A DNA stretch of 64,000 nt from assembly GCA_902762655.1 (NCBI GenBank), contig CACWOZ010000003.1, positions 124,001 through 188,000 on the forward strand, read 5' to 3'. Position numbers and translations under genes: made by a program. The notes below the pieces were generated by a model. That model worked only from the letters and a program-made list of their open reading frames with translations. It had not been told where the DNA came from and did not search any database. This document shows, one piece after another, positions 27,246-35,925 of this stretch. Numbering within the stretch: position 1 is the stretch's first letter; each line of letters opens with the position of its first letter. The DNA comes from an uncultured Bacteroidia bacterium. Its GTDB lineage: Bacteria; Bacteroidota; Bacteroidia; Bacteroidales; UBA932.

Positions 27246-30200
27246 ATGAAAGTGAAATTCAAATTCTTTTGCTGTCTTCTCCTTGCGGCAGGTTTCGTGG
27301 CCTGCTCCCAGAAGGAGGAGCCCCTTGTGCCGGAGGAAGAAATAACTCCTTCGACTGAGGAAACTGACGGAGAGTTCTCCTATGTCTTCAAGGTGGGCAA
27401 TCCCGAAACCAAGACCTCGTTCGACACCGATCACGTGGCTTGGAATGCAGATGATCTGGTAGCTTCTTATGCCCTGACATCATTGAACAAATCCACTCCT
27501 GTAACTATTGATGGCAGCGGTATCCCGCACATTACCATCCGCAGTTCAGTGGCTCTTTCGGCCGGTGACATGGTCTATGCTTACTATCCGCACAGCAGTG
27601 CAAACAATAGTAAGGGAGCTGATGCAGTGACTCTTGAAATCCCTCGCAATCAGGTTTCTGGCAGCGCGGATGCAATGCCTATGGTAGCACTTCCGTTCGA
27701 ACTGACGGGCGATGTGCCCAAATACACCAATCAGGAAGTTGGTACCATCCGTTTCCTGAATTTGGGTTCCGTCGTCAAACTGAACATTTACTCCAGCAAC
27801 GCTTCTTACCAGGGTGAGACCATCGAAAACGTGACCTTCCAGGCTGGCGTAGCATGTGCAGGTACCTTTACATATGACCTCACTACTGCAAATGCATCAT
27901 CCCCTGCTGCCATCAGCGGCTATACGGAAACTGATGTCGTTGTTACAGGAAATGGGGCCAGCCCTATTACCGTCGGCACGAACTCCTCGAACGGCGGCGT
28001 GTTCTACTTCGTGGTAGCTCCTGGTACTTATAGCGGAACATTCAAGATTCGCACCAACAAGGCCGAATACACCTATGTTTCAGGATCTTCTCGCGAATAC
28101 AAACGTGCAGGCTTAAAGCCGCTCAATCTGGATCTGGCAAGCGCTAACTGGACTCCGGTTATTGGCGGTTATGACACCAGCATAGACTCACCCCGCGAGT
28201 TTGCGGCATTCCTTGCCGGCACAGACTCAGGTGATACGGGTGATTACACCATTACGGCCGACCTTGACATGACCGGCTACACCATCACCAGCGCCTCCGG
28301 CTTTGGCGGAACGCTCGATGGCGGTAATCATTCTATAAAGAATCTTTCCTCTAGCGTGCCAATGTTCGCGACCAATGCCGGAACTATTCAGAATCTCATT
28401 ATTGATGCTAGTTGCACCTTTACTGCAGGTAGCAAAGAATTCGCACCGCTGGTGAAGATTGATAATGGAGGTACATACACTTCAGTTCGGAACAAGGCCG
28501 ATGTTACATTGACTGCTACAGCCAACGAAACCGAACAGGTTATTCTCGGCGGCCTTGTGGCTGTGGCTAAAGGTGCAACATTCAGCGGCTGCTCCAACGG
28601 CGGCGAAATCAAATATGACGCTACCGGCTACAATCACAAGCAGGTTGCCCTTGGTGGTATTGTGGGTCTTATTGATAACTCCACTGCCAACTCTACTTTC
28701 TCCTCCTGCGTCAACCGCGGGCCGATAACATTGCTTGCTGTCTATGGTGATCCCAATGTTAGTTACACCTACGGAGGCGCAAAGGGTATTAATCTAGCTG
28801 GTATTGCCGGCGTATCCACATATAATGATAACTATAAAGCCTCGTTTGACCAATGCGACAACGAAACAGCAGGCGTCATATACCTCAAGCATACGGATAT
28901 CACAGGGCTTGCTGCAGATACCGGCAATACCGGACCTGTTTGTGTCGCCGGCATTGTGGGTTTGGGCCAGGCGGATTTCAACAAATGCAAGAACTATGCT
29001 CTCATTAAGGCGGAATCCCTCGTTACAGGTGAACCCTCCGAGAGTGAAATGAAGAAGAGGAATTATCTGCTCGCCGTAGGCGGCATCTCCGGTATGGGTT
29101 GGGATGTTTTGGGTATGTCCTCGTGTACGAATTCCGGAAACATCGAAGTGGAGTACTACGGGCTGTATGATGCCGATGACAAGTGGCGTGCTGCGGTTGG
29201 CGGCATCTGCGCTTATCCTGGTTACAATACCGGCAGTTATGCCTATTATTGCAAGATGCAAGGCGACATTACCGTAACCGGTAAAGGCACCATGGCTGTT
29301 GGCGGCATCTTCGGATGGAGTGGTAAGCAGATTAAGAACACGGTCACGGCAGATTGTTCCATCTCAGTTAACGGTCGCAAGGGTGATGTCGGTGGCCTTG
29401 TCGGTTATGTGGCCGGCAGTGCTGCAAATTACACCATTAAGGGATGCACTTGTGCCGCTACCATTTTTGCCGACAGCGACTGGGGTTCTGCCGGAAAGGA
29501 TTGGTACTATCACATTGGTGGACTTATGGGCCGCTGGGGTGGAGCCAATTCAGGCAGTTATCCCAGCATGACTAATAGGGACGGTGATCCTTGTGTATTC
29601 AGCGGGTCTATATCCTCTGTCTATCAGGTGCGTGTCGGTGTTGTTGTGGGCAGAGTTGTTGGAAGCAGCAAGACCATAGTCTTCGGCGAAAGCGACAATC
29701 CTATTCAGGCGACAGGTACCATTGAAAGGGGTGGTCTCTCGCAGACGGCAATTACGTCTGCTAATATTGAGACGTACAAATGTGGCAGCGATGCCAATAC
29801 GGGTACAACCACAATATATGTAACTTGTCCGGATACTAAAGTAGCATGTCTTAATATCCGTGAGGGTAGCCATTGGAGTGACCGCAAAGGTGCCATTGTC
29901 GCTATGATTAACGGCGAGCACCCGGCCATCATCGGCCTGCAGGAGGTGAAGGATCTAGACTATTGGGATCATCTTACCGAAGACCATCCCTGGGACTATC
30001 TAAAAGATAACCTCAGTGCTTACACGGGCTACCGTGCAAGCACTGACGATTGCCATACTCCGTTCCTGTACGACAGTTCAATCCTCACCGTCACGGGGAC
30101 AGGCTGTTTCTGGCTTCGTGACAATTACAGCACTGCCGGTGACAGCTGGGACGGATATGTCAGGTCCGTTACATACGCCAATATTTACAACAAGAACAGC

Positions 30201-30629
30201 AAGAAGAACTATTTTTTCGTGAATGCTCACCTTCCGCTTAGTTCGGATGGTCAGGTTAATGCAATGGAGCTGCTCGAAAGCCGTATTTCAGCCTTGAATA
30301 CCAACGGCTATCCGGTCATTCTGATGGGTGATTTCAACACCGTTTACAGCAATGACGACGCTTTCGGCAGCATCAAGACCAAGATGTATAACACCCGCTA
30401 TTCGGCCACTTCCGTTCTCAGCACCGAGAATCGTGACCTGTACACATACAACGCTTTCGGCGATAGCAGCAAGGACCGCAATAAGGTGGATCACATCTGG
30501 GTGAGCAAATCCGTCAAAACACTCTATTATCTTACACTTACACAGTCCGTTCACGATTACGGCGGATATACCTCCAACGGCGAGAAATTCTTGTCCGACC
30601 ATTATCCGATTATCGCAGTTATTGTTTAA
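27246..30629 (+). CDS. Fimbrillin-like + GLUG beta-helix + EEP phosphodiesterase fusion lipoprotein
   Basis: 1127 residues from ATG 27246 (lipobox FVAC). Three modules are visible. Residues ~30-300 are a fimbrillin-like beta domain (PETKTSFDTDHVAWNADD; YAYYPHSS). Residues ~305-860 are the same GLUG-type beta-helix as in the preceding gene. Residues ~865-1127 are a third EEP domain with all motifs intact: ACLNIREG, IGLQEV, FVNAHLPL, LMGDFNTV, KVDHIWV and LSDHYPII. The module order suggests a surface-anchored phosphodiesterase held away from the membrane by a carbohydrate- or polymer-binding stalk. No frameshift is seen. Alternative reading: the beta-helix is structural only. Confidence 0.85.
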   Translation: MKVKFKFFCCLLLAAGFVACSQKEEPLVPEEEITPSTEETDGEFSYVFKVGNPETKTSFDTDHVAWNADDLVASYALTSLNKSTPVTIDGSGIPHITIRSSVALSAGDMVYAYYPHSSANNSKGADAVTLEIPRNQVSGSADAMPMVALPFELTGDVPKYTNQEVGTIRFLNLGSVVKLNIYSSNASYQGETIENVTFQAGVACAGTFTYDLTTANASSPAAISGYTETDVVVTGNGASPITVGTNSSNGGVFYFVVAPGTYSGTFKIRTNKAEYTYVSGSSREYKRAGLKPLNLDLASANWTPVIGGYDTSIDSPREFAAFLAGTDSGDTGDYTITADLDMTGYTITSASGFGGTLDGGNHSIKNLSSSVPMFATNAGTIQNLIIDASCTFTAGSKEFAPLVKIDNGGTYTSVRNKADVTLTATANETEQVILGGLVAVAKGATFSGCSNGGEIKYDATGYNHKQVALGGIVGLIDNSTANSTFSSCVNRGPITLLAVYGDPNVSYTYGGAKGINLAGIAGVSTYNDNYKASFDQCDNETAGVIYLKHTDITGLAADTGNTGPVCVAGIVGLGQADFNKCKNYALIKAESLVTGEPSESEMKKRNYLLAVGGISGMGWDVLGMSSCTNSGNIEVEYYGLYDADDKWRAAVGGICAYPGYNTGSYAYYCKMQGDITVTGKGTMAVGGIFGWSGKQIKNTVTADCSISVNGRKGDVGGLVGYVAGSAANYTIKGCTCAATIFADSDWGSAGKDWYYHIGGLMGRWGGANSGSYPSMTNRDGDPCVFSGSISSVYQVRVGVVVGRVVGSSKTIVFGESDNPIQATGTIERGGLSQTAITSANIETYKCGSDANTGTTTIYVTCPDTKVACLNIREGSHWSDRKGAIVAMINGEHPAIIGLQEVKDLDYWDHLTEDHPWDYLKDNLSAYTGYRASTDDCHTPFLYDSSILTVTGTGCFWLRDNYSTAGDSWDGYVRSVTYANIYNKNSKKNYFFVNAHLPLSSDGQVNAMELLESRISALNTNGYPVILMGDFNTVYSNDDAFGSIKTKMYNTRYSATSVLSTENRDLYTYNAFGDSSKDRNKVDHIWVSKSVKTLYYLTLTQSVHDYGGYTSNGEKFLSDHYPIIAVIV

Positions 30630-30640
30630 ATAGTCCTGTT

Positions 30641-30772
30641 ATGAAAAAATATATGGAACCAAACTGTCAGGTTTTAATTATGAAAATAGGCAGTATTATT
30701 TGTGGTTCTCCGGGCTTCGACGCAATAGATGCAACGGAAGAATTCATTATTGATGCTGAAGAATTAATTTAA
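30641..30772 (+). CDS. Micropeptide A with ICGS motif, 43 residues
   Basis: ATG 30641 to TAA 30770. The peptide starts MKKYMEPNCQVLIMKIG, continues SIICGSPGFDAIDA and ends in an acidic tail TEEFIIDAEELI. It is 11 bases after the EEP fusion gene and 4 bases before a second peptide sharing the pattern Y..P...V......G.ICGS......TE......EE.I. Similar short Bacteroidales peptides with a KKY.EP start and a central Cys/Ser core exist next to surface-protein genes, but I know of no established function. No modification enzyme (radical SAM, YcaO, lanthionine synthetase) is nearby. Coding status rests on the paired motif and tight operon spacing. Confidence 0.7.
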   Translation: MKKYMEPNCQVLIMKIGSIICGSPGFDAIDATEEFIIDAEELI

Positions 30773-30776
30773 TTCA

Positions 30777-30911
30777 ATGGACATGAGTAAAGAATACAAA
30801 ACTCCTGTCATCAGTGTTGTTTCTTTTATCCAACATGGAGTTATCTGTGGTTCTTTCGACCAGAATAACCTGACAGAAATATTGTTGACGGAAGACGAAG
30901 AAACCATCTGA
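30777..30911 (+). CDS. Micropeptide B with ICGS motif, 44 residues
   Basis: ATG 30777 to TGA 30909; a second ATG at 30783 would remove two residues. It reads MDMSKEYKTPVISVVSFIQ, then HGVICGSFDQNN and an acidic tail LTEILLTEDEETI. It aligns with the upstream peptide over the Y..P, G.ICGS, TE and EE.I positions. Its stop overlaps the start of the lyase-GH88 gene (TGATG), so translation of the two is likely coupled. Function unknown; candidates are a secreted peptide, a small regulatory protein or an unusual precursor peptide. Confidence 0.7.
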   Translation: MDMSKEYKTPVISVVSFIQHGVICGSFDQNNLTEILLTEDEETI

Positions 30912-33900
30912 TGTTCAAATCTTTACTGATTGCGTTGGCAACGTTTGCAGCGGCCTTTAACCCGTTGCAAAGGGCTTCGCAGAATGTTGATATTGCCTCA
31001 TCCCTGGTCATGCACCAGGGATGGGTGCATTATCCATCCTATTCAGACAGGGACGGTTGGGCAACTTTTCTGGGGGAATACCAGGACGACTTATCGGACG
31101 ATGGATTGGAATTCATCGGATACACGTGGCAGGACATAACCGAAGAAGACTACCTTGCCTATGACCGTTACGATGACCGCCATCCGATGGAAGATAAGTA
31201 TTTTGCCAACGCGAGAGCTCTGAGAAATCTTTTCATAGCTGAGCTCGCTGAAGGGAAAGGACGTTACATGAATGATATTGCCGCTGGTGTAGAATGGTAC
31301 TGTGGTATGTATTCTTGGGCGGTTGTTTCCCATCTGGCGAAGTACCAGAAAAGCAAGAGCCCCGTACCGGATCGTAGTGAGCAGATCATCGAACTGTATT
31401 CCGGAAACATATCTCAATTGCTGTCCTGGGTTTACTATTTCCTGGGACCGTATTTGGACGAGTTGAATTCAGGTCTTTCCCTTAGGCTTAAATGCTCCAT
31501 AAAAGAAAAGACTTTGGATCCCTATTTGGAGAGAGACGACTTCCGTTGGATGGGCTTTGTGCCCGTCCCGGGGAAGAAACTCAATAACTGGAACCCCTGG
31601 TGCAACCAGAACATCCTCCTCTGCTTTATGCTGCTGGAGGATGACCGGGAAACGCTTGCCAAAGCGGTGGAGAAATCCATTCGTTCGGTGGACCTGTGGC
31701 TGAATTCGCTGCCCCCCGATGGTTGTTGCGACGAAGGCACCACATATTGGTATAAGTCCGTCGGCCATTTGCTTGACTACCTCGAGAACCTTGAACGCAT
31801 CACCGGCGGGGCCGTATCCCTCTGGGATGAGCCTTTTCTCCAGCGTATAGGAGAATATATCGTCAATGCTGACATCGGCGACTGCTGGCAGGTGAATTTT
31901 GCCGACGGGACTCCGTCCAGAAGGCCTATCTCCTATTGGATATACCGTTATGGAAAAGCATCCGGTAACAAGTTGATGACGGATTTTGCCGTAAATGCAT
32001 GGCATCGTTTCGGCAATGATCCTACGGATGTGGATTGGGTGTTGTTCTATCAGGGGCTCGAGGCAGTGGCCGCGTGCCGTGAGATGAAGGCGCAGCCTTC
32101 GCCGGATGTCGCGCCCCAACCGTTCGTATACTATCCCGAGTCCGAAGTGTGCTTTGCCCGTGCAGGGGAGGGCTTTCTCGCCGCAAAGGGTGGGAATAAC
32201 GGTGAGCGCCACAACCACAACGACATCGGGTCCTGTATCTACTTCCATGACAACGCTCCCGTGCTTATTGATGCCGGCGTAGGCACGTACGAAAAGAACA
32301 CTTTTGGCCCCCGCCGTTACGAGAACTGGTTCGTGCAGAGCGGGTGGCATAATCTACCCGTCATCAAGGGCTGCTCGCAGCCCTTTGGTGGGGAGTACAA
32401 GGCCTCTGGCAGCCATGCAAGCAGGTTGTTGAGGCGTTTTTCGACCGACATTGCCGGGGCCTATCCTGATTCCGCTGGGGTGGAGTCCTGGAATATGGTA
32501 TACCGTCTTTCCCGCAAGGGCGGCTTGAAAATCACTCACAGGTTTTCGTTGAAAGAGACCCTCGCGCCCAATGTGCTGCATTTCCTCGTGGCAGACAAGC
32601 CGGAAATCATAGTCAACGGCACCATCACCCTGCCGGGAGGTATGCAGATGAGTTATGATCCCGACTTGTTTACCGCAAGTATAGAGGAGAAAAGTCTTGT
32701 CGGTCTTGGGTTCAGCTCCCGCTGGGGAGATGCCCTGTACCGTATAAGCCTGACGGCCAGAAGGCAGGATAAGCGAGGACGCTATGTTATCAAGATAGAT
32801 GCCTCGAAGAAAGAGACCATCCCGGACATTGCCGAAAGGGTGAGCGGCCTGGCGAAGGCGCAGTATCAGCTTCTGGACGAACGCCTCGCTCCCGACATGA
32901 CGCCGCGTGGCATCTATCCCGACGGCAGTCCGAAGGATTGCAGCGTGGGTTCCTGGACCAGTGGCTTCTTCCCCGGAGCGCTTTGGCAGTTATATGGCCT
33001 GTCTCCGGATCCTGACATCCTGTCTATGGCAGAGAGGCGTACTCTGGCTCTGGATTGTCTTCTGGACTTCCCTCAAAGTCACGATCTTGGCTTCCAGGTG
33101 AACTGCAGTTACGGAAATGCCTACAGGTTCACAGGGGATTCCAGATATCTTCCGCTCATAGAAAACGGCGCTGCGGCGCTCTCATCCCGTTTCAACCCTG
33201 CTGTGGGGGCGACTCTCAGCTGGGCAAGAGGGGAGAAGGGGGCTGAATATCCTGTCATCATAGACAATATAATGAACCTGGAGTTGCTGGAATATGCATC
33301 GAAGCTGTTCTACTGTGACACTTTAAATGACATCGCAGTAAAGCACGCCGAGACGACGATGGAGAACCATTTTCGCCCGGATTATTCCTGCTATCACATG
33401 CTGGATTATGACCCTGCCACCGGCGCCGTGCTTCGCAAGGTGACCGTCCAGGGCTACGCCGACGAAAGTGCCTGGGCACGCGGGCAGGCATGGGCTCTTT
33501 ATGGCTACACGATGATGTACTGTGAAACCCGGAAAGCCGAGTTCCTGCATCAGGCCGAGAATATTGCGAACATGCTTCTCGAGCGCCTCCCGGCAGACGG
33601 AATCCCATACTGGGACTTCGATGATCCGGAGATTCCCAATACATATAAGGATGCATCTGCCGCTGCAGTCATGTGTTCGGCGTTCATAGAACTGAGCGGC
33701 CTTTCGAAGGACAGGAAACTGTCGAAGAAATGCTCCGCAATGGCAGAGAGGCAGATTCGCACTCTTGCTTCTCCCCAATATCTGGCCGCGCCCGGAGAAA
33801 ATGCTGGTTTCCTGCTGAAGCACAGTGTGGGAAACCTCCCCGGCGGCAGCGAGATCGACACTCCGCTCATTTATGCGGATTATTATTTCCTGGAAGCTTT

Positions 33901-33922
33901 GAATAGATATAAAAACAAGTGA
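30911..33922 (+). CDS. Heparinase II/III-like polysaccharide lyase fused to GH88 unsaturated uronidase
   Basis: 1003 residues in one frame. A signal-like N-terminus (MFKSLLIALATFAAAF) is followed by a lyase-type alpha/alpha barrel (to ~380) and an antiparallel beta part carrying GGNNGERHNHNDIGSCIYF (about 429-447), the conserved HNHND segment of heparinase II/III-like enzymes. Residues ~640-1003 are a GH88 barrel: GSWTSGFFPGALW, SHDLGFQVNCSYG (catalytic-Asp region, ~722) and IIDNIMNLELL (~783), ending near GENAGFLLKHSVGNLPGG. A lyase leaves a delta-4,5-unsaturated uronic acid at the new end, and GH88 removes exactly that residue, so the fusion couples two consecutive steps. Start overlaps micropeptide B. 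Substrate could be a glycosaminoglycan or another uronate polymer. Confidence 0.85.
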   Translation: MFKSLLIALATFAAAFNPLQRASQNVDIASSLVMHQGWVHYPSYSDRDGWATFLGEYQDDLSDDGLEFIGYTWQDITEEDYLAYDRYDDRHPMEDKYFANARALRNLFIAELAEGKGRYMNDIAAGVEWYCGMYSWAVVSHLAKYQKSKSPVPDRSEQIIELYSGNISQLLSWVYYFLGPYLDELNSGLSLRLKCSIKEKTLDPYLERDDFRWMGFVPVPGKKLNNWNPWCNQNILLCFMLLEDDRETLAKAVEKSIRSVDLWLNSLPPDGCCDEGTTYWYKSVGHLLDYLENLERITGGAVSLWDEPFLQRIGEYIVNADIGDCWQVNFADGTPSRRPISYWIYRYGKASGNKLMTDFAVNAWHRFGNDPTDVDWVLFYQGLEAVAACREMKAQPSPDVAPQPFVYYPESEVCFARAGEGFLAAKGGNNGERHNHNDIGSCIYFHDNAPVLIDAGVGTYEKNTFGPRRYENWFVQSGWHNLPVIKGCSQPFGGEYKASGSHASRLLRRFSTDIAGAYPDSAGVESWNMVYRLSRKGGLKITHRFSLKETLAPNVLHFLVADKPEIIVNGTITLPGGMQMSYDPDLFTASIEEKSLVGLGFSSRWGDALYRISLTARRQDKRGRYVIKIDASKKETIPDIAERVSGLAKAQYQLLDERLAPDMTPRGIYPDGSPKDCSVGSWTSGFFPGALWQLYGLSPDPDILSMAERRTLALDCLLDFPQSHDLGFQVNCSYGNAYRFTGDSRYLPLIENGAAALSSRFNPAVGATLSWARGEKGAEYPVIIDNIMNLELLEYASKLFYCDTLNDIAVKHAETTMENHFRPDYSCYHMLDYDPATGAVLRKVTVQGYADESAWARGQAWALYGYTMMYCETRKAEFLHQAENIANMLLERLPADGIPYWDFDDPEIPNTYKDASAAAVMCSAFIELSGLSKDRKLSKKCSAMAERQIRTLASPQYLAAPGENAGFLLKHSVGNLPGGSEIDTPLIYADYYFLEALNRYKNK

Positions 33923-33930
33923 TTTGAAAT

Positions 33931-35343
33931 ATGAGAATACTCACCTCTTTGTTTTTGTCTTTAATGACTGCGGTGGCACTGACAGCACAGGTTACTGTAT
34001 TTCCTGCCGATGAAAAAGGCCCTATCAAGCGCATGAACGCCGTGAACAACGGCCCTCGCATCAACAATGCCGAGCAGGTGTATACCGGCACGACCGGCTA
34101 TTTCAAGGCGGCCAACGTGGGTTATTCCCGCAATCACGATGCCGCAGGAGCCGGAGCTTATGGCGAACACGTGGTGGACATTTCTATTATTTTTCCGGAT
34201 TTCTCGAAGAATCCCAACAAACCAGAGTCATATGACTTCACACTCACCGACAGATACGTAAAGAGTATCCAGGATGCCGGCGTGGAGGTGTTCTACCGTC
34301 TTGGGCAAAGCATTGAGAACCAGCCGCTCAAGAAGTACAACATCTATCCTCCCAAGGACAACAGAAAGTGGGCGCAGATTTGCGAACACATCATTCGCCA
34401 TTACAACGAGGGCTGGGCGGACGGTTTCCACTACAACATAAAGTACTGGGAAGTCTGGAATGAGCCCAACCTCGAATGGGACAACGACAAATGGAAGGTG
34501 GATCCCCGTTGCTGGGCGGGCTCTCCTGAACAGTTCTACGACTTTTTCGAGGTCGCCGTGAAGTACCTCAAAGGCTGCTTCCCGGACCTGCATATAGGCG
34601 GCCCCGCCATGTCCGGCAGGGATCCCGGCGTAAGGGAGATTCCGGTGTGGTATGAGAGGCTCCTTTCCGAGATGCAGCGCCGTCAGGTGCCGCTGGACTT
34701 CTTTGCCTGGCATATTTACGAATATGATCCCACGGTTTATGTGGATTATTCATATCAGGTGCGTGCCCTGCTGGACAAGTACGGCTACAAGAATACCGAG
34801 TCTTTCCTGAACGAATGGAATTACATCAAGAGCTGGACCGACGACTATCCCTATTCCTCCCGTACGATGACCTCTCCCAAAGCCGGAGCCTTTGTCTGCG
34901 CATCCATGCAGGAGGGCCAGAACTGCCCTACGGATATGATGATGTACTACGACTGGCGGCCGGGTACGGTATTCAATGGCCTTTTCGATGCATATACTGA
35001 TGCGCCCCTCTGGAGTTACTGGGCCTTGTATGCCTGGGGAAAACTTAAGACTCTGGGCACACAGGTCAGAGCTGTATGTGATATTCCCGACGTCCGCGTT
35101 ACCGCTGCATGCGATCCTGCCGGGATCCTTGGCATACTTGTAAGCAGGTATGTCATAGACGATAACATTACGGCTGTCAAGGATGTTACTGTGCGTCTTG
35201 ATGGCGGAAAGTTCGATGATAAGGTCCGTTGCCACATCACCGACCAGTTCAATATGTACACGGAGTATCCTGTTGCTCTCCAGCCCGACGGAACGCTCCT
35301 GCTGCCCATGCAACCCTATTCGTTCGTGTATATAGAGTATTAA
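33931..35343 (+). CDS. GH39-like clan-A glycoside hydrolase
   Basis: 470 residues with a signal peptide (ends near ALTAQ). A (beta/alpha)8 barrel pattern is visible with YWEVWNEPNLEWD at about 172-184 (acid/base Glu after Asn, the clan GH-A NEP motif) and ESFLNEWNY at about 290-298 (nucleophile Glu). Overall layout, with RMNAVNNGPR at the start, fits GH39, a family of beta-xylosidases and alpha-L-iduronidases; a related unclassified family is possible. Next to a lyase/GH88 enzyme, an exo-acting uronidase or xylosidase on the same polymer is plausible. It starts 8 bases after the lyase-GH88 stop and seems to be the last intact gene of the operon. Confidence 0.72.
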   Translation: MRILTSLFLSLMTAVALTAQVTVFPADEKGPIKRMNAVNNGPRINNAEQVYTGTTGYFKAANVGYSRNHDAAGAGAYGEHVVDISIIFPDFSKNPNKPESYDFTLTDRYVKSIQDAGVEVFYRLGQSIENQPLKKYNIYPPKDNRKWAQICEHIIRHYNEGWADGFHYNIKYWEVWNEPNLEWDNDKWKVDPRCWAGSPEQFYDFFEVAVKYLKGCFPDLHIGGPAMSGRDPGVREIPVWYERLLSEMQRRQVPLDFFAWHIYEYDPTVYVDYSYQVRALLDKYGYKNTESFLNEWNYIKSWTDDYPYSSRTMTSPKAGAFVCASMQEGQNCPTDMMMYYDWRPGTVFNGLFDAYTDAPLWSYWALYAWGKLKTLGTQVRAVCDIPDVRVTAACDPAGILGILVSRYVIDDNITAVKDVTVRLDGGKFDDKVRCHITDQFNMYTEYPVALQPDGTLLLPMQPYSFVYIEY

Positions 35344-35354
35344 ATAGAAACAAA

Positions 35355-35723
35355 CAAAGCAAAAACACCAGGAGTCTCAGGTCCCTTTTCCTACCGGCCA
35401 TCCTGTCCATCCTGCTTGATTCCTGCGAGAAACCCATCGCCGTCTCAAAGAACACGAACGTCTATATCCACTGCAAGGTGGGAGCGGACCGCACCGGATA
35501 CGTCTGCTTGCTCCTGGAGGCCTTGCTCGGCGTTCCGCAAAACCGCTGCGACCTGGATTACGAGATGACCTCGTTCTCCGGCGCAGTCGGCACCAGGACA
35601 TGTACCGGGGTGGGTAACTACTATTATGTCTCTAAGAAGGAAAACGGCGTCACGACCGTTTCGGGCGTGGATTTCATCAACACCTTCACTGGCGGGACTT
35701 TTCAGGATAACATGCTGGAATAA
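35355..35723 (+). pseudogene. Remnant of a tyrosine-phosphatase-type lipoprotein
   Basis: The frame opening after the GH39 stop contains a signal-like run SLFLPAILSILLDSCEK followed abruptly by a phosphatase active-site segment YIHCKVGADRTGYVCLLLEA (C-x5-R: HCKVGADRTG) and LLGVPQNRCDLDYEMTSF, then ends at TAA 35721. Bacteroidales tyrosine phosphatases of this type are roughly 250-300 residues; here the domain upstream of the P-loop has been lost and no ATG, GTG or TTG gives a plausible start. I read it as an internal deletion product. It lies between an intact GH39 gene and a decayed GH88 end, marking a rearranged patch. Confidence 0.65.
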
Positions 35724-35743
35724 CCGGAGGTTACTCCAGAACG

Positions 35744-35925
35744 GATTGATGCTCCGGGAGAGAATGGCGGCTTCCTGCTGAAGCATAGTGTGGGGAATCT
35801 CCCCGGCGGCAGTGAAATAGACACCCCGCTCATCTATGCGGATTATTATTTCCTGGAAGCGTTAAATAGATATAGAAACAAGTGATTCAAAACATGAGAA
35901 TGTTTGTCTCATTGTTATTGAATCG
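35744..35925 (+). pseudogene. Orphan 3' end of a second GH88 gene plus the start of the next gene
   Basis: Positions 35751-35885 encode APGENGGFLLKHSVG, NLPGGSEIDTPLIYAD, YYFLEALNRYRNK and a stop, matching the C-terminal 45 residues of the intact lyase-GH88 (33788-33922) at most positions. The similarity continues past the stop (CAAGTGATT, then ATGAGAAT), i.e. into the first bases of the GH39-like gene. Nothing upstream supplies a start, and the frame is preceded by the phosphatase remnant's stop. This is the footprint of a lost second copy of the GH88-GH39 junction. Confidence 0.75.

Noticed and set aside
28160..29800. Periodic GGTGGTATT/GGCGGCATC units
   Set aside because: These are the codons of the GLUG-like GGI.G repeats of a beta-helix protein, not a non-coding repeat array.
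35229..35343. Extension of the phosphatase frame into the end of the GH39 gene
   Set aside because: It is the out-of-frame reading of GH39 codons and shows no phosphatase similarity.
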